A stretch of 64,000 bases of DNA. Origin: Novosphingobium aquimarinum (lineage in GTDB: Bacteria > Pseudomonadota > Alphaproteobacteria > Sphingomonadales > Sphingomonadaceae). The notes beneath the pieces were generated by a model. It was given only the letters and a program-made list of their open reading frames with translations, was not told the DNA's origin and ran no database searches. How positions within the stretch are numbered: the first letter of the stretch is position 1; each line of letters begins with the position of its first letter. The DNA lies in contig NZ_WRPO01000005.1 of the NCBI RefSeq assembly GCF_009746585.1, positions 1-64,000 on the forward strand. The letters are read 5' to 3'. Below are positions 7,509-16,896 of the stretch, in pieces. The translations under genes were made by a program, and so were the position numbers.

Positions 7509-7562
7509 CGATGGTGAGAGCTTTGGGGGTGAGTGCGTTGGTAGTGTGGCCGTTTCGGCCAA

Positions 7563-9059
7563 TTACCCCAGCTTCTGCTTCAGCAGCTCGTTCACCACTT
7601 GCGGGTTGGCCTTGCCCTGCATCGCTTTCATCGTCTGGCCGACGAAGAAGCCGAACAGCGCTTCCTTGCCTGCCTTGTACTGCTCGACCTTGTCGGCGTT
7701 GTCGGCCAAGACCTTGTCGACCACCGCCTCGATCGCGCCGATGTCGGTGGTCTGCTTAAGGCCTTCGCGCTCGACGATGGCGGCGGCGCCGTCGCCGGTT
7801 TCGAGCATCTTTTCGAGCACTTGCTTGGCGATCGAACCAGAAATCGTGCCGTCGGCCACCAGCGCCAGCAGTTCGCCGCCCTTTTCAGGCGTCACCGGCG
7901 AGGAGGCGAGGTCGACGCCCAGCTTGTTGAGCGCGCCGAACAGTTCGGACGTCAGCCAGTTGGCCGCCTGCTTGGCGACGTCGGCAGGCTGCTTGTTCGC
8001 CTTGGTCGCGGCTTCGGCGACCAGAAGCTCGAACCAGCGCGCGGTCTCGACGTCGGCGGTCAGAACTGCGGCGTTGTAGGGCGAAAGACCCAGCTCGCTT
8101 TCGTAGCGGTGCCGCTTGGCGTCGGGCAGCTCGGGCAGCGAATTGCGGCAATCCTCGAGAAACGCGTCGTCGAGCACGAGCGGTAGCAAATCCGGATCGG
8201 GGAAGTAGCGATAATCGTGCGCGTCTTCCTTGCTGCGCATCGAGCGGGTGGTGCCGCTGGTCGGATCGAACAGGCGGGTTTCCTGTACGATTGTGCCGCC
8301 GCTTTCGAGCACATCGACCTGCCGGTTCGCTTCGTGCTCGACCGTCTGCATGACGAAGCGCACCGAATTGACGTTCTTCGTCTCGGTGCGTGTGCCGAAC
8401 TCTTCGCCCGGACGGCGCACCGAGACGTTGACGTCGGCGCGCATCGAGCCCTGGTCCATATTGCCGTCGCACGAGCCGACGTAGCGCAGGATCGTGCGCA
8501 GCTTGCTGAGGTACGCGCCGGCTTCGGCGGGGCTGCGCATGTCCGGGCGGCTGACGATTTCCATCAGCGCCACACCCGAACGGTTCAAGTCGACGTAGCT
8601 CATCGTCGGGTGCTGATCGTGCATCAGCTTGCCTGCGTCCTGCTCGACGTGAATGCGCTCGATGCCGATGGTCTTGGTGGAGTTTTCGGGGTCCTTCTCG
8701 TCGAGCACGATCTCGATCGAGCCTTCACCCACTAGCGGGTGATAGAGCTGGCTGATCTGGTAGCCCTGCGGCAGATCGGCGTAGAAGTAGTTCTTGCGGT
8801 CGAACCGGCTCCACTTGTTGATCTGGGCCTCGATCGCCATGCCGGTGCGCACCGCCTGGCGGATGCACTCGCGGTTCGGCACGGGCAGCATGCCGGGCAT
8901 CGCCGCGTCAACCAGACTGACCTGGGAATTGGGCTCTGCTCCGAAAGCCGTCGCCGAGCCCGAGAAGAGCTTCGACTGCGACGTGACCTGGGCATGGACT
9001 TCGAGGCCGATCACGACCTCCCACTCACCGGTGGCACCCTGGATGCGATAGCTGCTCAT
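7563..9059 (-). CDS. gatB: Asp-tRNA(Asn)/Glu-tRNA(Gln) amidotransferase subunit B
   Basis: GatB (498 residues) binds misacylated Glu-tRNA(Gln) or Asp-tRNA(Asn) and phosphorylates the acyl group before amidation with ammonia from GatA. The N-terminal cradle begins [13 protein letters not shown]. The signature [16 protein letters not shown] lies near residue 100, and the C-terminal helical tail ends in the GatB/YqeY tRNA-binding domain ([16 protein letters not shown]). ATG at 9059 is chosen because gatA stops one base upstream and homologues begin MSSYRIQG. A longer in-frame start at 9089 would overlap gatA. It is the last gene of gatC-gatA-gatB. Confidence 0.97.
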   Translation of the reverse strand: MSSYRIQGATGEWEVVIGLEVHAQVTSQSKLFSGSATAFGAEPNSQVSLVDAAMPGMLPVPNRECIRQAVRTGMAIEAQINKWSRFDRKNYFYADLPQGYQISQLYHPLVGEGSIEIVLDEKDPENSTKTIGIERIHVEQDAGKLMHDQHPTMSYVDLNRSGVALMEIVSRPDMRSPAEAGAYLSKLRTILRYVGSCDGNMDQGSMRADVNVSVRRPGEEFGTRTETKNVNSVRFVMQTVEHEANRQVDVLESGGTIVQETRLFDPTSGTTRSMRSKEDAHDYRYFPDPDLLPLVLDDAFLEDCRNSLPELPDAKRHRYESELGLSPYNAAVLTADVETARWFELLVAEAATKANKQPADVAKQAANWLTSELFGALNKLGVDLASSPVTPEKGGELLALVADGTISGSIAKQVLEKMLETGDGAAAIVEREGLKQTTDIGAIEAVVDKVLADNADKVEQYKAGKEALFGFFVGQTMKAMQGKANPQVVNELLKQKLG

Positions 9060-9060
9060 C

Positions 9061-10548
9061 TTACCACCACCTTTCCGGCTTGGCTGCAAATCCGGCCCGC
9101 TGCTCGATCGCGAGGCCCGCGTTGAGGACGCCTTGTTCGTCGAACATGTTGCCGATGATCTGCAGGCCGAGCGGCAGACCGGCGCTGTCGAGGCCGGCGG
9201 GGACGCTCATCGCGGGCAGGCCGGCGAGGCTGGCGGGCACGGCGAAGACGTCGTTGAGGTACATCGCCAGCGGATCGTCGCTCTTGTCGCCGAGGCCGAA
9301 GGCGGCGCTCGGCGCGGTGGGGGCGAGGATCACGTCGACTTGCGTGAACGCGTTCTGGAAGTCGCGCGCGATCAGCGTGCGGACCTTCTGCGCCTGCGTG
9401 TAGTAGGCGTCGTAGAAGCCAGCCGAGAGCACGTAGGTGCCGATCAGGATGCGGCGCTTGACCTCGGGGCCGAAGCCCGCCGCGCGGGTGGCGGCGTACA
9501 TGTCCTGCAAGCCGGCGCCGTCGGGCAGGTCGCGCAAGCCGTAGCGCACCCCGTCGTAGCGCGCGAGATTGCTCGAGGCTTCGGCGGGGGCGACGATGTA
9601 ATAGGCGGGCAGCGCATATTTGGTGTGCGGCAGCGAGATGTCGATCACTTCGGCGCCCGCGTCCTTGAGCCAGGCGATGCCGTCGTCCCACGACTTGGCG
9701 ATGTCGGCGTTCATGCCGTCCATGCGGTATTCGCGCGGGATGCCGACTTTCTTGCCCTTGAGGTCGCCTGAAAGGTTCGCTTCCCACTCGGGGACGGGCC
9801 TGTCGAGGCTGGTCGAATCCTTGGGATCGAATCCCGCCATCGTCTCGAGCATGATCGCGCAGTCGGTGACGTCGCGCGCCATCGGCCCGGCCTGGTCGAG
9901 GCTGGAAGCGAAGGCGACGATGCCCCAGCGACTGCAACGGCCGTACGTCGGCTTGATGCCGGTGATGCCGGTGAAGGCGGCGGGCTGGCGGATCGATCCG
10001 CCGGTGTCGGTACCGGTCGCCGCCGGGCACAGCCGCGCCGAAACCGCCGCAGAGGATCCGCCCGAGGAGCCGCCGGGGGCCAGCGACGCGTTGCCGCCAT
10101 CGTTGCGCTTCCACGGGTTGATGACATTGCCGAAATAGCTGGTCTCGTTGGACGAACCCATCGCGAACTGGTCGAGATTGAGCTTGCCCAGCATGCCGCA
10201 GCCCGCGTCCCACAGCTTCTGCGACACGGTGCTTTCGTACTCGGGCACGAAGCCTTCGAGCATGTGGCTGGCCGCCGTGGTCTGCACGCCGCGCGTGGCG
10301 AACAGGTCCTTCATGCCGATCGGCACGCCGCCCATCTTGCCAAGCGCTTCGCCTTTGGCACGCTTGGCGTCGATCGCTTGCGCTGCCTCGATCGCCTTTT
10401 CGGGCGTGGCGACGATGAAGGCGTTCAGCGCGTCCTGCGCGGCGGCGACGTTGGCGTTGAACGCTTCGGCCACTTCGACGGCGGTGAATTCGCCCGAAGC
10501 GACACCGTCGCGGATGGCGGCAACGCCGAGGTCGGTGAGGTCGGTCAT
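9061..10548 (-). CDS. gatA: Asp-tRNA(Asn)/Glu-tRNA(Gln) amidotransferase subunit A
   Basis: This 495-residue amidase-signature enzyme releases ammonia from glutamine and delivers it to GatB. The Lys-cisSer-Ser catalytic triad can be placed at K80 (PIGMKD), S161 in the [10 protein letters not shown] glycine/serine loop, and S185 (TGGSIRQPA). Length is normal for GatA. It lies between gatC (160-base gap containing a palindromic repeat) and gatB (one base between stop and start). A C-terminal [10 protein letters not shown] segment is typical of the family. GatCAB implies that this organism makes Gln-tRNA and/or Asn-tRNA by transamidation. Confidence 0.97.
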   Translation of the reverse strand: MTDLTDLGVAAIRDGVASGEFTAVEVAEAFNANVAAAQDALNAFIVATPEKAIEAAQAIDAKRAKGEALGKMGGVPIGMKDLFATRGVQTTAASHMLEGFVPEYESTVSQKLWDAGCGMLGKLNLDQFAMGSSNETSYFGNVINPWKRNDGGNASLAPGGSSGGSSAAVSARLCPAATGTDTGGSIRQPAAFTGITGIKPTYGRCSRWGIVAFASSLDQAGPMARDVTDCAIMLETMAGFDPKDSTSLDRPVPEWEANLSGDLKGKKVGIPREYRMDGMNADIAKSWDDGIAWLKDAGAEVIDISLPHTKYALPAYYIVAPAEASSNLARYDGVRYGLRDLPDGAGLQDMYAATRAAGFGPEVKRRILIGTYVLSAGFYDAYYTQAQKVRTLIARDFQNAFTQVDVILAPTAPSAAFGLGDKSDDPLAMYLNDVFAVPASLAGLPAMSVPAGLDSAGLPLGLQIIGNMFDEQGVLNAGLAIEQRAGFAAKPERWW

Positions 10549-10560
10549 CTTTAAGAACTC

Positions 10561-10624
10561 CGCTCGCCCTGAGCCTGTCGAAGGGCATTGGCGCGATGGG
10601 CTTCGACAAGCTCAGCCCGAGCGG
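10561..10624. repeat. Inverted-repeat element between gatC and gatA
   Basis: The left arm CGCTCGCCCTGAGCCTGTCG starting at 10561 is mirrored by a right arm containing CTTCGACAAGCTCAGCCCGA and ending near 10624, with a short spacer. The core CCTGAGC(C/T)TGTCGAAGG is a common dispersed repeat in proteobacterial genomes. Within the transcribed gatCAB operon it would fold into a hairpin in the mRNA between gatC and gatA, where it could influence mRNA processing. Only one copy is seen in this window. Confidence 0.65.
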
Positions 10625-10708
10625 GCAGGGGGCTTGTCAAAATTGGGTTTCTGGATCCCCGATCGGTCGCCGCCGCGCGGCTGTCGGGGATGATCGAATG
10701 ATTTGCGG

Positions 10709-11011
10709 TCATTCGATCACTTTCGGCACGCCGAAAAAGCCGTGCTCGGCCGCCGGCGCGTTCGCCAGCACGTCGTCGCGCTTGCCGCCGCCGGTGAGCG
10801 GATCGGCATCGATCGCGTCGTCGCGCAGGCGCAGCGTGTTGGGAATGACCGCGGTCATCGGCTCGATGCCTGTCACATCGACTTCGCCCAATTGCTCCAC
10901 CCACGCCAGAATGCCGTTCAGTTCGGGCACCATCGCCTCGAGCTCACTTTCGGTGACCTTGATGCGGGCGAGCGAAGCGATTTTCGCGACGGTTGCGGTA
11001 TCGACCGACAT
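10709..11011 (-). CDS. gatC: Asp-tRNA(Asn)/Glu-tRNA(Gln) amidotransferase subunit C
   Basis: GatC (100 residues) stabilises the GatA-GatB complex. The protein starts [20 protein letters not shown] and continues with the family's hydrophobic helix ([16 protein letters not shown]), a P-M-T-A-V-like segment, RDDAID, and the C-terminal FFGVPKVIE motif that wraps around GatA. ATG 11011 fits family starts. The reading frame stays open upstream to 11092, but that extension is unlike GatC. It is the first gene of the gat operon, so the promoter should lie in the 233-base gap shared with the divergent SDR gene at 11245. Confidence 0.95.
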   Translation of the reverse strand: MSVDTATVAKIASLARIKVTESELEAMVPELNGILAWVEQLGEVDVTGIEPMTAVIPNTLRLRDDAIDADPLTGGGKRDDVLANAPAAEHGFFGVPKVIE

Positions 11012-11244
11012 GGTTGTCCTTCGTATCTGGAGGGCAGTTGGAAGCGCCCAGTGTACCGACGCGCAGCTAGCATCGCGCCCCTGCCGGTTCAAGCAGACGC
11101 AGACGGCGTGCTCTTCGCGGCATTATGATCGGCTCGGATCCGTTTGCGCGGGACGATACGATTGACCCCGCGCGGCAGGGCATTTAACCGGCTGCTTAAA
11201 TTAAACAAGCGCACCGCGCCCGCAACTTCAGGACCGCTCCGACC

Positions 11245-12030
11245 ATGCAGCTCGATTCATCCATCGCCGCGATCGTGACCGGTGGCGCATCCGGGCTCGG
11301 CGCCGCGACCGCGCGGGCGCTTGCCGCGAAAGGCGTGAAAGTCGCGCTGTTCGATCTCAACACCGAGGCGGGCGAAGCGATGGCGAAAGAGATCGGCGGG
11401 GTGTTCTGCGAGGTCGACGTCACCGACGAAGCGAGCACGCTCGCGGGCTTCGAAAAAGCGCGCACCGCCCACGGGCAGGAGCGAGTGCTGGTCAATTGCG
11501 CAGGGATCGCGCCGGCCATGAAAACCGTCGGCAAGGACCGCGAGACCGGTGCCAAGAAGCCGCATGACCTCGGCTATTTCGAAAAGGCGATCGCGATCAA
11601 CCTCGTCGGCACGTTCCGCTGCATCGCCCATTCCGCTGCCGGGATGGCCGCGCTCGACCCGCTCGGCGAGGACGGCGAGCGCGGCGCGATCGTGAGCACT
11701 GCCTCGGTCGCGGCGCAGGACGGGCAGATCGGGCAGGCCGCCTATGCTGCCTCGAAGGGTGGCGTGCTGGCGATGACCTTGCCGATCGCGCGCGACCTGA
11801 TGAGCGAAGGCATCCGCATCAACACCATCCTGCCCGGCATCTTCGAGACGCCGATGATGGCGGGCATGCCGCAAAACGTGCAGGATGCGCTCGCCGCCTC
11901 GGTGCCGTTCCCCAAGCGGCTGGGCAAGGCGGCGGAATACGCCAAGCTCGCGCTTTTCATGATCGAAACCGACTACATGAACGGCGAGTCGGTGCGCCTC
12001 GACGGTGCCATCCGGATGGCGCCCCGCTGA
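11245..12030 (+). CDS. Short-chain dehydrogenase/reductase, 3-hydroxyacyl-CoA dehydrogenase type II-like
   Basis: This 261-residue NAD(P)-dependent oxidoreductase has a Rossmann glycine motif TGGASGLG (12-19), an acidic residue after the second strand (FDLN, D37) that favours NAD, an NCAG motif (84-87), and the catalytic residues S154, Y167 and K171 (YAASK). The insertion with phenylalanine/leucine-rich FRCIAHSAAGM and the late IETPM-like segment resemble HSD17B10-type 3-hydroxyacyl-CoA dehydrogenases. That would place it in fatty-acid or branched-chain acyl-CoA oxidation. It is followed after 14 bases by a TetR regulator that probably controls it. Confidence 0.82.
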   Translation: MQLDSSIAAIVTGGASGLGAATARALAAKGVKVALFDLNTEAGEAMAKEIGGVFCEVDVTDEASTLAGFEKARTAHGQERVLVNCAGIAPAMKTVGKDRETGAKKPHDLGYFEKAIAINLVGTFRCIAHSAAGMAALDPLGEDGERGAIVSTASVAAQDGQIGQAAYAASKGGVLAMTLPIARDLMSEGIRINTILPGIFETPMMAGMPQNVQDALAASVPFPKRLGKAAEYAKLALFMIETDYMNGESVRLDGAIRMAPR

Positions 12031-12044
12031 CCGGCCCCGCGCCT

Positions 12045-12665
12045 GTGGCTCCGATCGCTGCGCCGCCTGGGGCCAGGGATCTCTTGCTGGAAACGGCGAG
12101 CACGATCATGCGCGACGGCGATACCGTCGATATTTCGCTGTCGGAACTGTCGCTGCGCTCGGGGCTGAATTCGGCGCTGGTGAAATATTACTTCGGCAAC
12201 AAGGCGGGCTTGCTCAATGCGCTGCTCGATCGCGACTGGCAGGCGATCGTGACCAGCGTCGACGCGCTCGTCGCCAAGGACGACATGGACCCCGAGGCGA
12301 AGCTGCGGCGGCACATCTCGAAAGTGACCGATACCTTCTATGCCGTGCCTTATCTCAATCGCCTCACCATGCGGATGGTGCGTGACAGCGACGAGACCGG
12401 GGCACGCCGCATCGCCGATTGCTACCTCTCGCCGATCTACCGCGCGTACGAGAACCTGATCGGCGATGGCGTGCGCGCGGGCGTGTTTCGTGACATCGAT
12501 CCGCAACTGTTCTACTTCACCGTCACCGGCGCGGTGGACCGGTTCTTTGCGACGCGGCTGGTGATGAAATACTGTTTCGATACCGATACTCTGACCGAGG
12601 AGCTGCGCGACCGCTATCGCGAGCATACCGTCGACATCATCATGGCAGGCATCCTTGCACGCTGA
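12045..12665 (+). CDS. TetR/AcrR family transcriptional regulator
   Basis: This is a 206-residue regulator with an N-terminal TetR helix-turn-helix (about 27-50: ISLSELSLRSGLNSALVKYY, then FGNKAGLLNAL) and a helical ligand-binding C-terminal domain. It uses a GTG start at 12045. It lies 14 bases after the SDR gene and overlaps the next gene by 11 bases. The three genes SDR-tetR-mtnP look co-transcribed, and the regulator probably represses its own operon in response to an acyl-CoA or fatty acid; this is inferred from context. The ligand cannot be read from sequence. Confidence 0.85.
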   Translation: MAPIAAPPGARDLLLETASTIMRDGDTVDISLSELSLRSGLNSALVKYYFGNKAGLLNALLDRDWQAIVTSVDALVAKDDMDPEAKLRRHISKVTDTFYAVPYLNRLTMRMVRDSDETGARRIADCYLSPIYRAYENLIGDGVRAGVFRDIDPQLFYFTVTGAVDRFFATRLVMKYCFDTDTLTEELRDRYREHTVDIIMAGILAR

Positions 12666-13542
12666 GAAACCGCCGTTCTGGCACATAGGCGTGATCGGCG
12701 GCTCCGGGCTTGCCGGGGGTATCGGCCTGGAAGACGCGCAGGAGATCGCCGTAGCCAGCGCCTTTGGCGAGCCTTCGGGCCTCGTCACCATGGGGCGCAT
12801 CGGCACCGTGCGCTTCACCTTTCTCCCACGGCACGGCGCGGGTCACACGGTTCCGCCGCACGCGATCAATTACCGCGCCAACATCGACGTGCTCAAGCGC
12901 TGCGGCGTGAGCGATGTTCTGGCGATCTGCGCGGTGGGATCGCTGCGCGAGGAACTGGCGCCAGGCAGCTTCGTTGCCGCCGACCAGTTCATCGATCGGA
13001 CGACGGCGCGTGAGGGCAGTTTCTTCGATAGCGGCGTGGTCGCGCATGTCTCGCTCGCGGATCCGGTGTGCCCGCGCTTGTCCGCGCTCACCGTCGAGGC
13101 GATTCGGGCGGCCGGTGGCACGATTCAGGAAAGCGGCTGCTATCTCGCGATGGAAGGCCCGCAGTTCTCGACTCGCGCCGAAAGCCGCATGTATCGCGGC
13201 TGGGGCGCGGACGTGATCGGCATGACCGGAATGCCCGAAGCCAGGCTCGCGCGCGAAGCGGAGTTGCCTTACGCGCTGCTCGGCATGGTCACCGACTACG
13301 ACGCCTGGCGTGACGACGAGGCCGGCGTTGCCGTCAGCGATATCCTGGCGGTGATGCAGGCTAACGTCGCCAAGGTGCGAGAATCGCTGCGCGCGCTGGC
13401 CGAAGCCTTGCCCGAACACCGCGATCCCAGCCCGATTGACCGCGCGCTGGAAGGCGCGGTGGTCACCCCGCCCGCCGCCTTCGACCGCGACATGCTCTCA
13501 CGCCTCGACGCCGTCGGCGCCCGCTTGCAGCCGGAAGACTAG
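12655..13542 (+). CDS. mtnP: S-methyl-5'-thioadenosine phosphorylase
   Basis: This 295-residue nucleoside phosphorylase would cleave methylthioadenosine, the by-product of polyamine synthesis, to adenine and methylthioribose-1-phosphate. Visible features are the N-terminal GVIGGSGL phosphate loop (12-19), PRHG (58-61), the active-site EGPQFSTRAES (167-177), M190TGMPE, and D214YDAW. Aspartate in the D-Y-D segment is typical of 6-aminopurine specificity and distinguishes it from purine nucleoside phosphorylases with asparagine there. The TTG start at 12655 overlaps the end of the TetR gene. A shorter start is unlikely because the phosphate loop lies close to the N-terminus. Confidence 0.92.
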   Translation: MHAEKPPFWHIGVIGGSGLAGGIGLEDAQEIAVASAFGEPSGLVTMGRIGTVRFTFLPRHGAGHTVPPHAINYRANIDVLKRCGVSDVLAICAVGSLREELAPGSFVAADQFIDRTTAREGSFFDSGVVAHVSLADPVCPRLSALTVEAIRAAGGTIQESGCYLAMEGPQFSTRAESRMYRGWGADVIGMTGMPEARLAREAELPYALLGMVTDYDAWRDDEAGVAVSDILAVMQANVAKVRESLRALAEALPEHRDPSPIDRALEGAVVTPPAAFDRDMLSRLDAVGARLQPED

Positions 13543-13598
13543 CGCGCCGCGTCGGGCCGGGGCCGCAAGCGACGGCCGGTTTGCGCACGGCACGACGA

Positions 13599-13623
13599 AG
13601 CAGAGCCCGCGGGGGGCTCTGCT
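13599..13623 (+). terminator. Hairpin after mtnP
   Basis: A perfect 10-base stem AGCAGAGCCC / GGGCTCTGCT with a 5-base loop lies 57 bases after the mtnP stop. No run of T follows, so it is not a classic intrinsic terminator, but it sits where the SDR-tetR-mtnP transcript should end before the oppositely oriented tRNA gene. Confidence 0.45.
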
Positions 13624-13648
13624 CGCTGCCGATGATGTCGGAAGAATT

Positions 13649-13725
13649 TGGTCGGGACGAGAGGATTCGAACCTCCGACCCCCACACCCCCAGTGTGATG
13701 CGCTACCAGGCTGCGCTACGTCCCG
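13649..13725 (-). tRNA. tRNA-Pro (anticodon GGG)
   Basis: On the minus strand the sequence folds into a full cloverleaf. The acceptor stem CGGGACG/CGTCCCG is followed by discriminator A and an encoded CCA. The D-arm contains AGCCTGGTAGCG. The anticodon stem TCACA/TGTGG carries the loop CTGGGGG (anticodon GGG), and the T-arm contains GTTCGAATC. Total length is 77 nucleotides including CCA. It reads proline CCC and, by G-U pairing, CCU codons. It stands alone between mtnP and yajC. Confidence 0.95.
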
Positions 13726-13912
13726 ACCGAGGAGCGGGCCTATAAGCGGGCCGTTCGGCAAGCGCAAGGGCCGGTTGACGGGCGCGCGATCCACCGGGCC
13801 CATTCGCGGGCGCGTTGCCTCTGCTGTGCTTTGTTGCTAACCGCCCGCGCAGACAGGCGGCGTGCCGCCCTTTTTATAAAAACGCAAAAACACACGAAAG
13901 TCCGCTCGCACC

Positions 13913-14251
13913 ATGAACGAAACGGTCCTGGACCTCCTCGCTGCCGCCGGAACGGCCGGACAGGCGCCTCCCGCCTGGATGCAGTTCCTTCCGCTCGTGG
14001 CGATGGGTGTGATCTTCTGGTTCCTCATCCTGCGTCCGCAAATGAAGCGCCAGAAAGAGCATCGCGAGAAAGTCAGCGCGCTGAAGAAAGGTGACGAAGT
14101 GCTCACCGGCGGCGGTCTGGTCGGCAAAGTCGTCCGCGTGGACGAAAACTATGCCGACATCGAAATCGCCCAGGGCGTGCGGGTCAAGGCCGTCAAGCAC
14201 ACGATCACCGACGTGAACCCGCCCAAGGGCGCGGCGCCGGCGAACGACTGA
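13913..14251 (+). CDS. yajC: Preprotein translocase accessory subunit YajC
   Basis: YajC (112 residues) is a small membrane partner of SecDF. It has a single transmembrane helix at about residues 24-43 (FLPLVAMGVIFWFLILRP) followed by the family motif RPQMKRQKEH, then a small beta domain with GDEVLTGGGLVGKV. Length and topology are normal. It lies 11 bases before secD and begins a yajC-secD-secF operon. A T-rich tract after a short GGCGG/CCGCC stem about 45 bases upstream may insulate it from upstream transcription. Confidence 0.95.
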   Translation: MNETVLDLLAAAGTAGQAPPAWMQFLPLVAMGVIFWFLILRPQMKRQKEHREKVSALKKGDEVLTGGGLVGKVVRVDENYADIEIAQGVRVKAVKHTITDVNPPKGAAPAND

Positions 14252-14262
14252 GCGCGCGCGTC

Positions 14263-15870
14263 ATGCTCGACTTTCCTGCGTGGAAGCGGTTCTGGTTCTG
14301 GGGCATCACGCTTCTGGCCGTTGCTTGCGCGATCCCATCGCTGTTCTCGGTCGCCAACTTGCGCTGGCCCGATGTGCTGCCCGATCCCACCATCAATCTC
14401 GGCCTCGACCTAGCCGGCGGCAGTCACATCCTGCTCGAAGCCGAAAAGTCGCAGATCGCGCAGCAGCGCATCGAGAACATGGAAGAATCGGTTCGTGGCC
14501 GGCTGCGCCTCGCCAATCCGCGAATCCGCATCGGCGATATCTCGAGCCGCGGCGGCAAACTCTCGTTCATGCTGCGCGACCCGGCGCAAGTCGATGCCGC
14601 GCGCGATGAGATCGAGCCGCTGACTTACGGCGCGGGCCTCACCGGCCAGCGCGACTGGACGATCGAAGTGATCGACGGCAGCCGGTTCGTTCTCACGCCG
14701 ACCAGCGAAGGCCTCGAACAGGCCGTGTCCAACGCGATGGAATCGGCGATCGAAGTGGTGCGCAAGCGCATCGACGCGATCGGTACCCGCGAGCCGACGA
14801 TCCTGCGCCAGGGCGAAGACCGCATCGTCGTGCAGGTCCCCGGCCTGCAGGATCCGCAACAGCTGAAGAGCCTGCTCGGCCAGACTGCCAAGCTCGAATT
14901 CAAGCTGGTCGATCCGACCGCCGCGCCCAATGACGTGGCCCAGGGCATCGCGCCTCCGGGCAGCGAGATCGTGCCTTACGCCAATCCGCAGGACAATGGC
15001 GGGATCGCCGCGATCGCGGTGCGCCGCCTGGGCGGGATCAAGGGCGACAACCTTACCGACGCGCGCCAGAGCTTCGATCCGCAGACCAACGAGGCGGTCG
15101 TCTCGATCACGTTCGATCAGGCGGGCGGCGCCAAGTTCGCCAAGCTGACCAGCGAGAACGTCAATCGGCCCTTCGCCATCATTCTCGACGGCAAGGTGCT
15201 GTCAGCCCCCAACATCAACGAGCCGATTCTGGGCGGCAGCGCGCAGATTTCGGGCCGGTTCAACGTCGAGACCGCCAACCAGCTCGCCATCGCGCTGCGT
15301 TCGGGCGCCTTGCCGGTCGACCTGACCGTGGTCGAGGAGCGCACCGTCGGGCCCGATCTCGGCGCCGATTCGATCAAGAAGGGGCTGGGCGCCATGGGCG
15401 TCGGCTCGCTGCTGGTCGTCTTCCTGATGATCGCGAGCTACGGGCGGTTCGGAGTCTACGCCACGTTCGCGCTGGTGCTCAACGTGCTGATGATCCTCGG
15501 CATCATGGCGCTGATGAACACCACGCTGACGCTGCCCGGCATCGCCGGCTTCGTGCTGACGATCGGCGCGGCGGTCGATGCCAACGTGCTGATCTACGAG
15601 CGCATGCGTGAGGAACGCAAACGCGGGCGGCGCGTCGTCGCCGCGGTCGAGAACGGGTACAAGGAAGCCAGCCGCGCGATCTACGACGCCAACGTCACCA
15701 ACTTCATCGCCGGCGTGCTGCTGTTCCTGTTCGGCTCCGGGCCGATCCGCGGCTTCGCGGTCGTCCTGATCATCGGCCTGTTCACCAGCGTCTTTACCGG
15801 CGTTTCGCTGACGCGGATGTGGGTCGCCGCCTGGCTGCGCAAGGCGCGGCCCACCGAACTCAACGTGTAG
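14263..15870 (+). CDS. secD: Protein translocase subunit SecD
   Basis: SecD (535 residues) pairs with SecF to use the proton gradient to finish export of preproteins across the inner membrane. Seen here are an N-terminal membrane helix (about 9-28), the conserved DLAGGSHILLE segment after TM1, a large periplasmic domain with P1 head elements (LGLDLAGG, IDAIGTREP, FAIILDGKV), and five further helices in the C-terminal third with a GAAVDANVLIYERMREE motif. Length suits alphaproteobacterial SecD. secF follows after 15 bases. Confidence 0.97.
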   Translation: MLDFPAWKRFWFWGITLLAVACAIPSLFSVANLRWPDVLPDPTINLGLDLAGGSHILLEAEKSQIAQQRIENMEESVRGRLRLANPRIRIGDISSRGGKLSFMLRDPAQVDAARDEIEPLTYGAGLTGQRDWTIEVIDGSRFVLTPTSEGLEQAVSNAMESAIEVVRKRIDAIGTREPTILRQGEDRIVVQVPGLQDPQQLKSLLGQTAKLEFKLVDPTAAPNDVAQGIAPPGSEIVPYANPQDNGGIAAIAVRRLGGIKGDNLTDARQSFDPQTNEAVVSITFDQAGGAKFAKLTSENVNRPFAIILDGKVLSAPNINEPILGGSAQISGRFNVETANQLAIALRSGALPVDLTVVEERTVGPDLGADSIKKGLGAMGVGSLLVVFLMIASYGRFGVYATFALVLNVLMILGIMALMNTTLTLPGIAGFVLTIGAAVDANVLIYERMREERKRGRRVVAAVENGYKEASRAIYDANVTNFIAGVLLFLFGSGPIRGFAVVLIIGLFTSVFTGVSLTRMWVAAWLRKARPTELNV

Positions 15871-15885
15871 GCCGGGATCGCCCTC

Positions 15886-16869
15886 ATGAAACTGCTCAAG
15901 CTCGTTCCCGAAAACACCAACATCCACTTCCTCAAGTGGCGGGTGCCGTTCTACATCGTCAGCGTGATCCTGATCGCCGCCAGCTGGGCGCTGGTGTTGA
16001 CGCAGGGCCTGAACTACGGCGTCGACTTCGCCGGCGGTCAGGAAATCCGCGTCGCCTTCACCCAGGAGCAGGAAGCCCCCGTCGCCGAATTGCGCGAGCA
16101 AGTCGGCGCGCTCGGCTATGGCGATCCCGTGATCCAACGCTTCGGCGCGCCCAATGAGGTTTCGATCCGCACCAAGCTGCCGCCCGAGGCCGAGGGTAAT
16201 CCGGGCATGGCGGAAAGCATCAGCAACCAGATCGTCGCGGCGCTGCGCGCGAACCATCCCGATGTGCGCGTCGACGGCATCGATACGGTGTCGGGCAAGG
16301 TCTCGGGCGAATTCCGCAACAAGGCGGTCTACGCGCTACTCGCGGCGATGGCGGCGACCGCGCTCTACATCTGGGTGCGGTTCGAATGGCAGTTCGGCGT
16401 CGGCGCGCTGTTCGCGCTGTTCCACGACGTGTCGCTCACGCTGGGCATGTTCGCGCTGTTCCAGCTCGAATTCAGCTTGCAGATCATCGCCGCGATCCTG
16501 GCGATCATCGGCTATTCGCTGAACGACACGATCGTCGTCTACGACCGGATCCGCGAGAACCTGAAGAAATACCGCCGGATGCCGATCGTCGAGCTGCTCG
16601 ACTTGTCGGTGAACGAGACGCTGGCCCGCACGGTGATGACCTCGCTGACGCTGCTGATCGCGCTGATCCCGCTGCTGTTCTTCGGGCCCGAGAGCCTGTT
16701 CGGCCTGACCGCGGCGATCGTGCTCGGTATCTTCGTGGGTACGTATAGCTCGATCTACATGGCGGCGCCGATCCTGATCTGGCTCAAGGTCAGCACCGAC
16801 AGCTTTGTGCCCAAGGAAAGCGACATGGACCGGCAGGAACGGCTCGCCCGCGAACGCGGCGGCGTCTGA
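15886..16869 (+). CDS. secF: Protein translocase subunit SecF
   Basis: SecF (327 residues) is the partner of SecD. It begins with a transmembrane helix (about 17-37), then the conserved GVDFAGGQEIRV motif, a periplasmic domain, and five membrane helices including the IIGYSLNDTIVVYDRIREN motif, which mirrors the SecD equivalent. It ends with a short basic cytoplasmic tail. It is last in the operon: the next gene is on the opposite strand, with stop codons only 27 bases apart. Confidence 0.97.
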   Translation: MKLLKLVPENTNIHFLKWRVPFYIVSVILIAASWALVLTQGLNYGVDFAGGQEIRVAFTQEQEAPVAELREQVGALGYGDPVIQRFGAPNEVSIRTKLPPEAEGNPGMAESISNQIVAALRANHPDVRVDGIDTVSGKVSGEFRNKAVYALLAAMAATALYIWVRFEWQFGVGALFALFHDVSLTLGMFALFQLEFSLQIIAAILAIIGYSLNDTIVVYDRIRENLKKYRRMPIVELLDLSVNETLARTVMTSLTLLIALIPLLFFGPESLFGLTAAIVLGIFVGTYSSIYMAAPILIWLKVSTDSFVPKESDMDRQERLARERGGV

Positions 16870-16896
16870 GCCTAACGGCTCGGACCCGAGGCGCGT

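Noticed and set aside
11184..11199. A CtrA-like site upstream of the SDR gene
   Set aside because: The spacing between the two TTAA half sites is 8 rather than the usual 7, so it does not fit the consensus.
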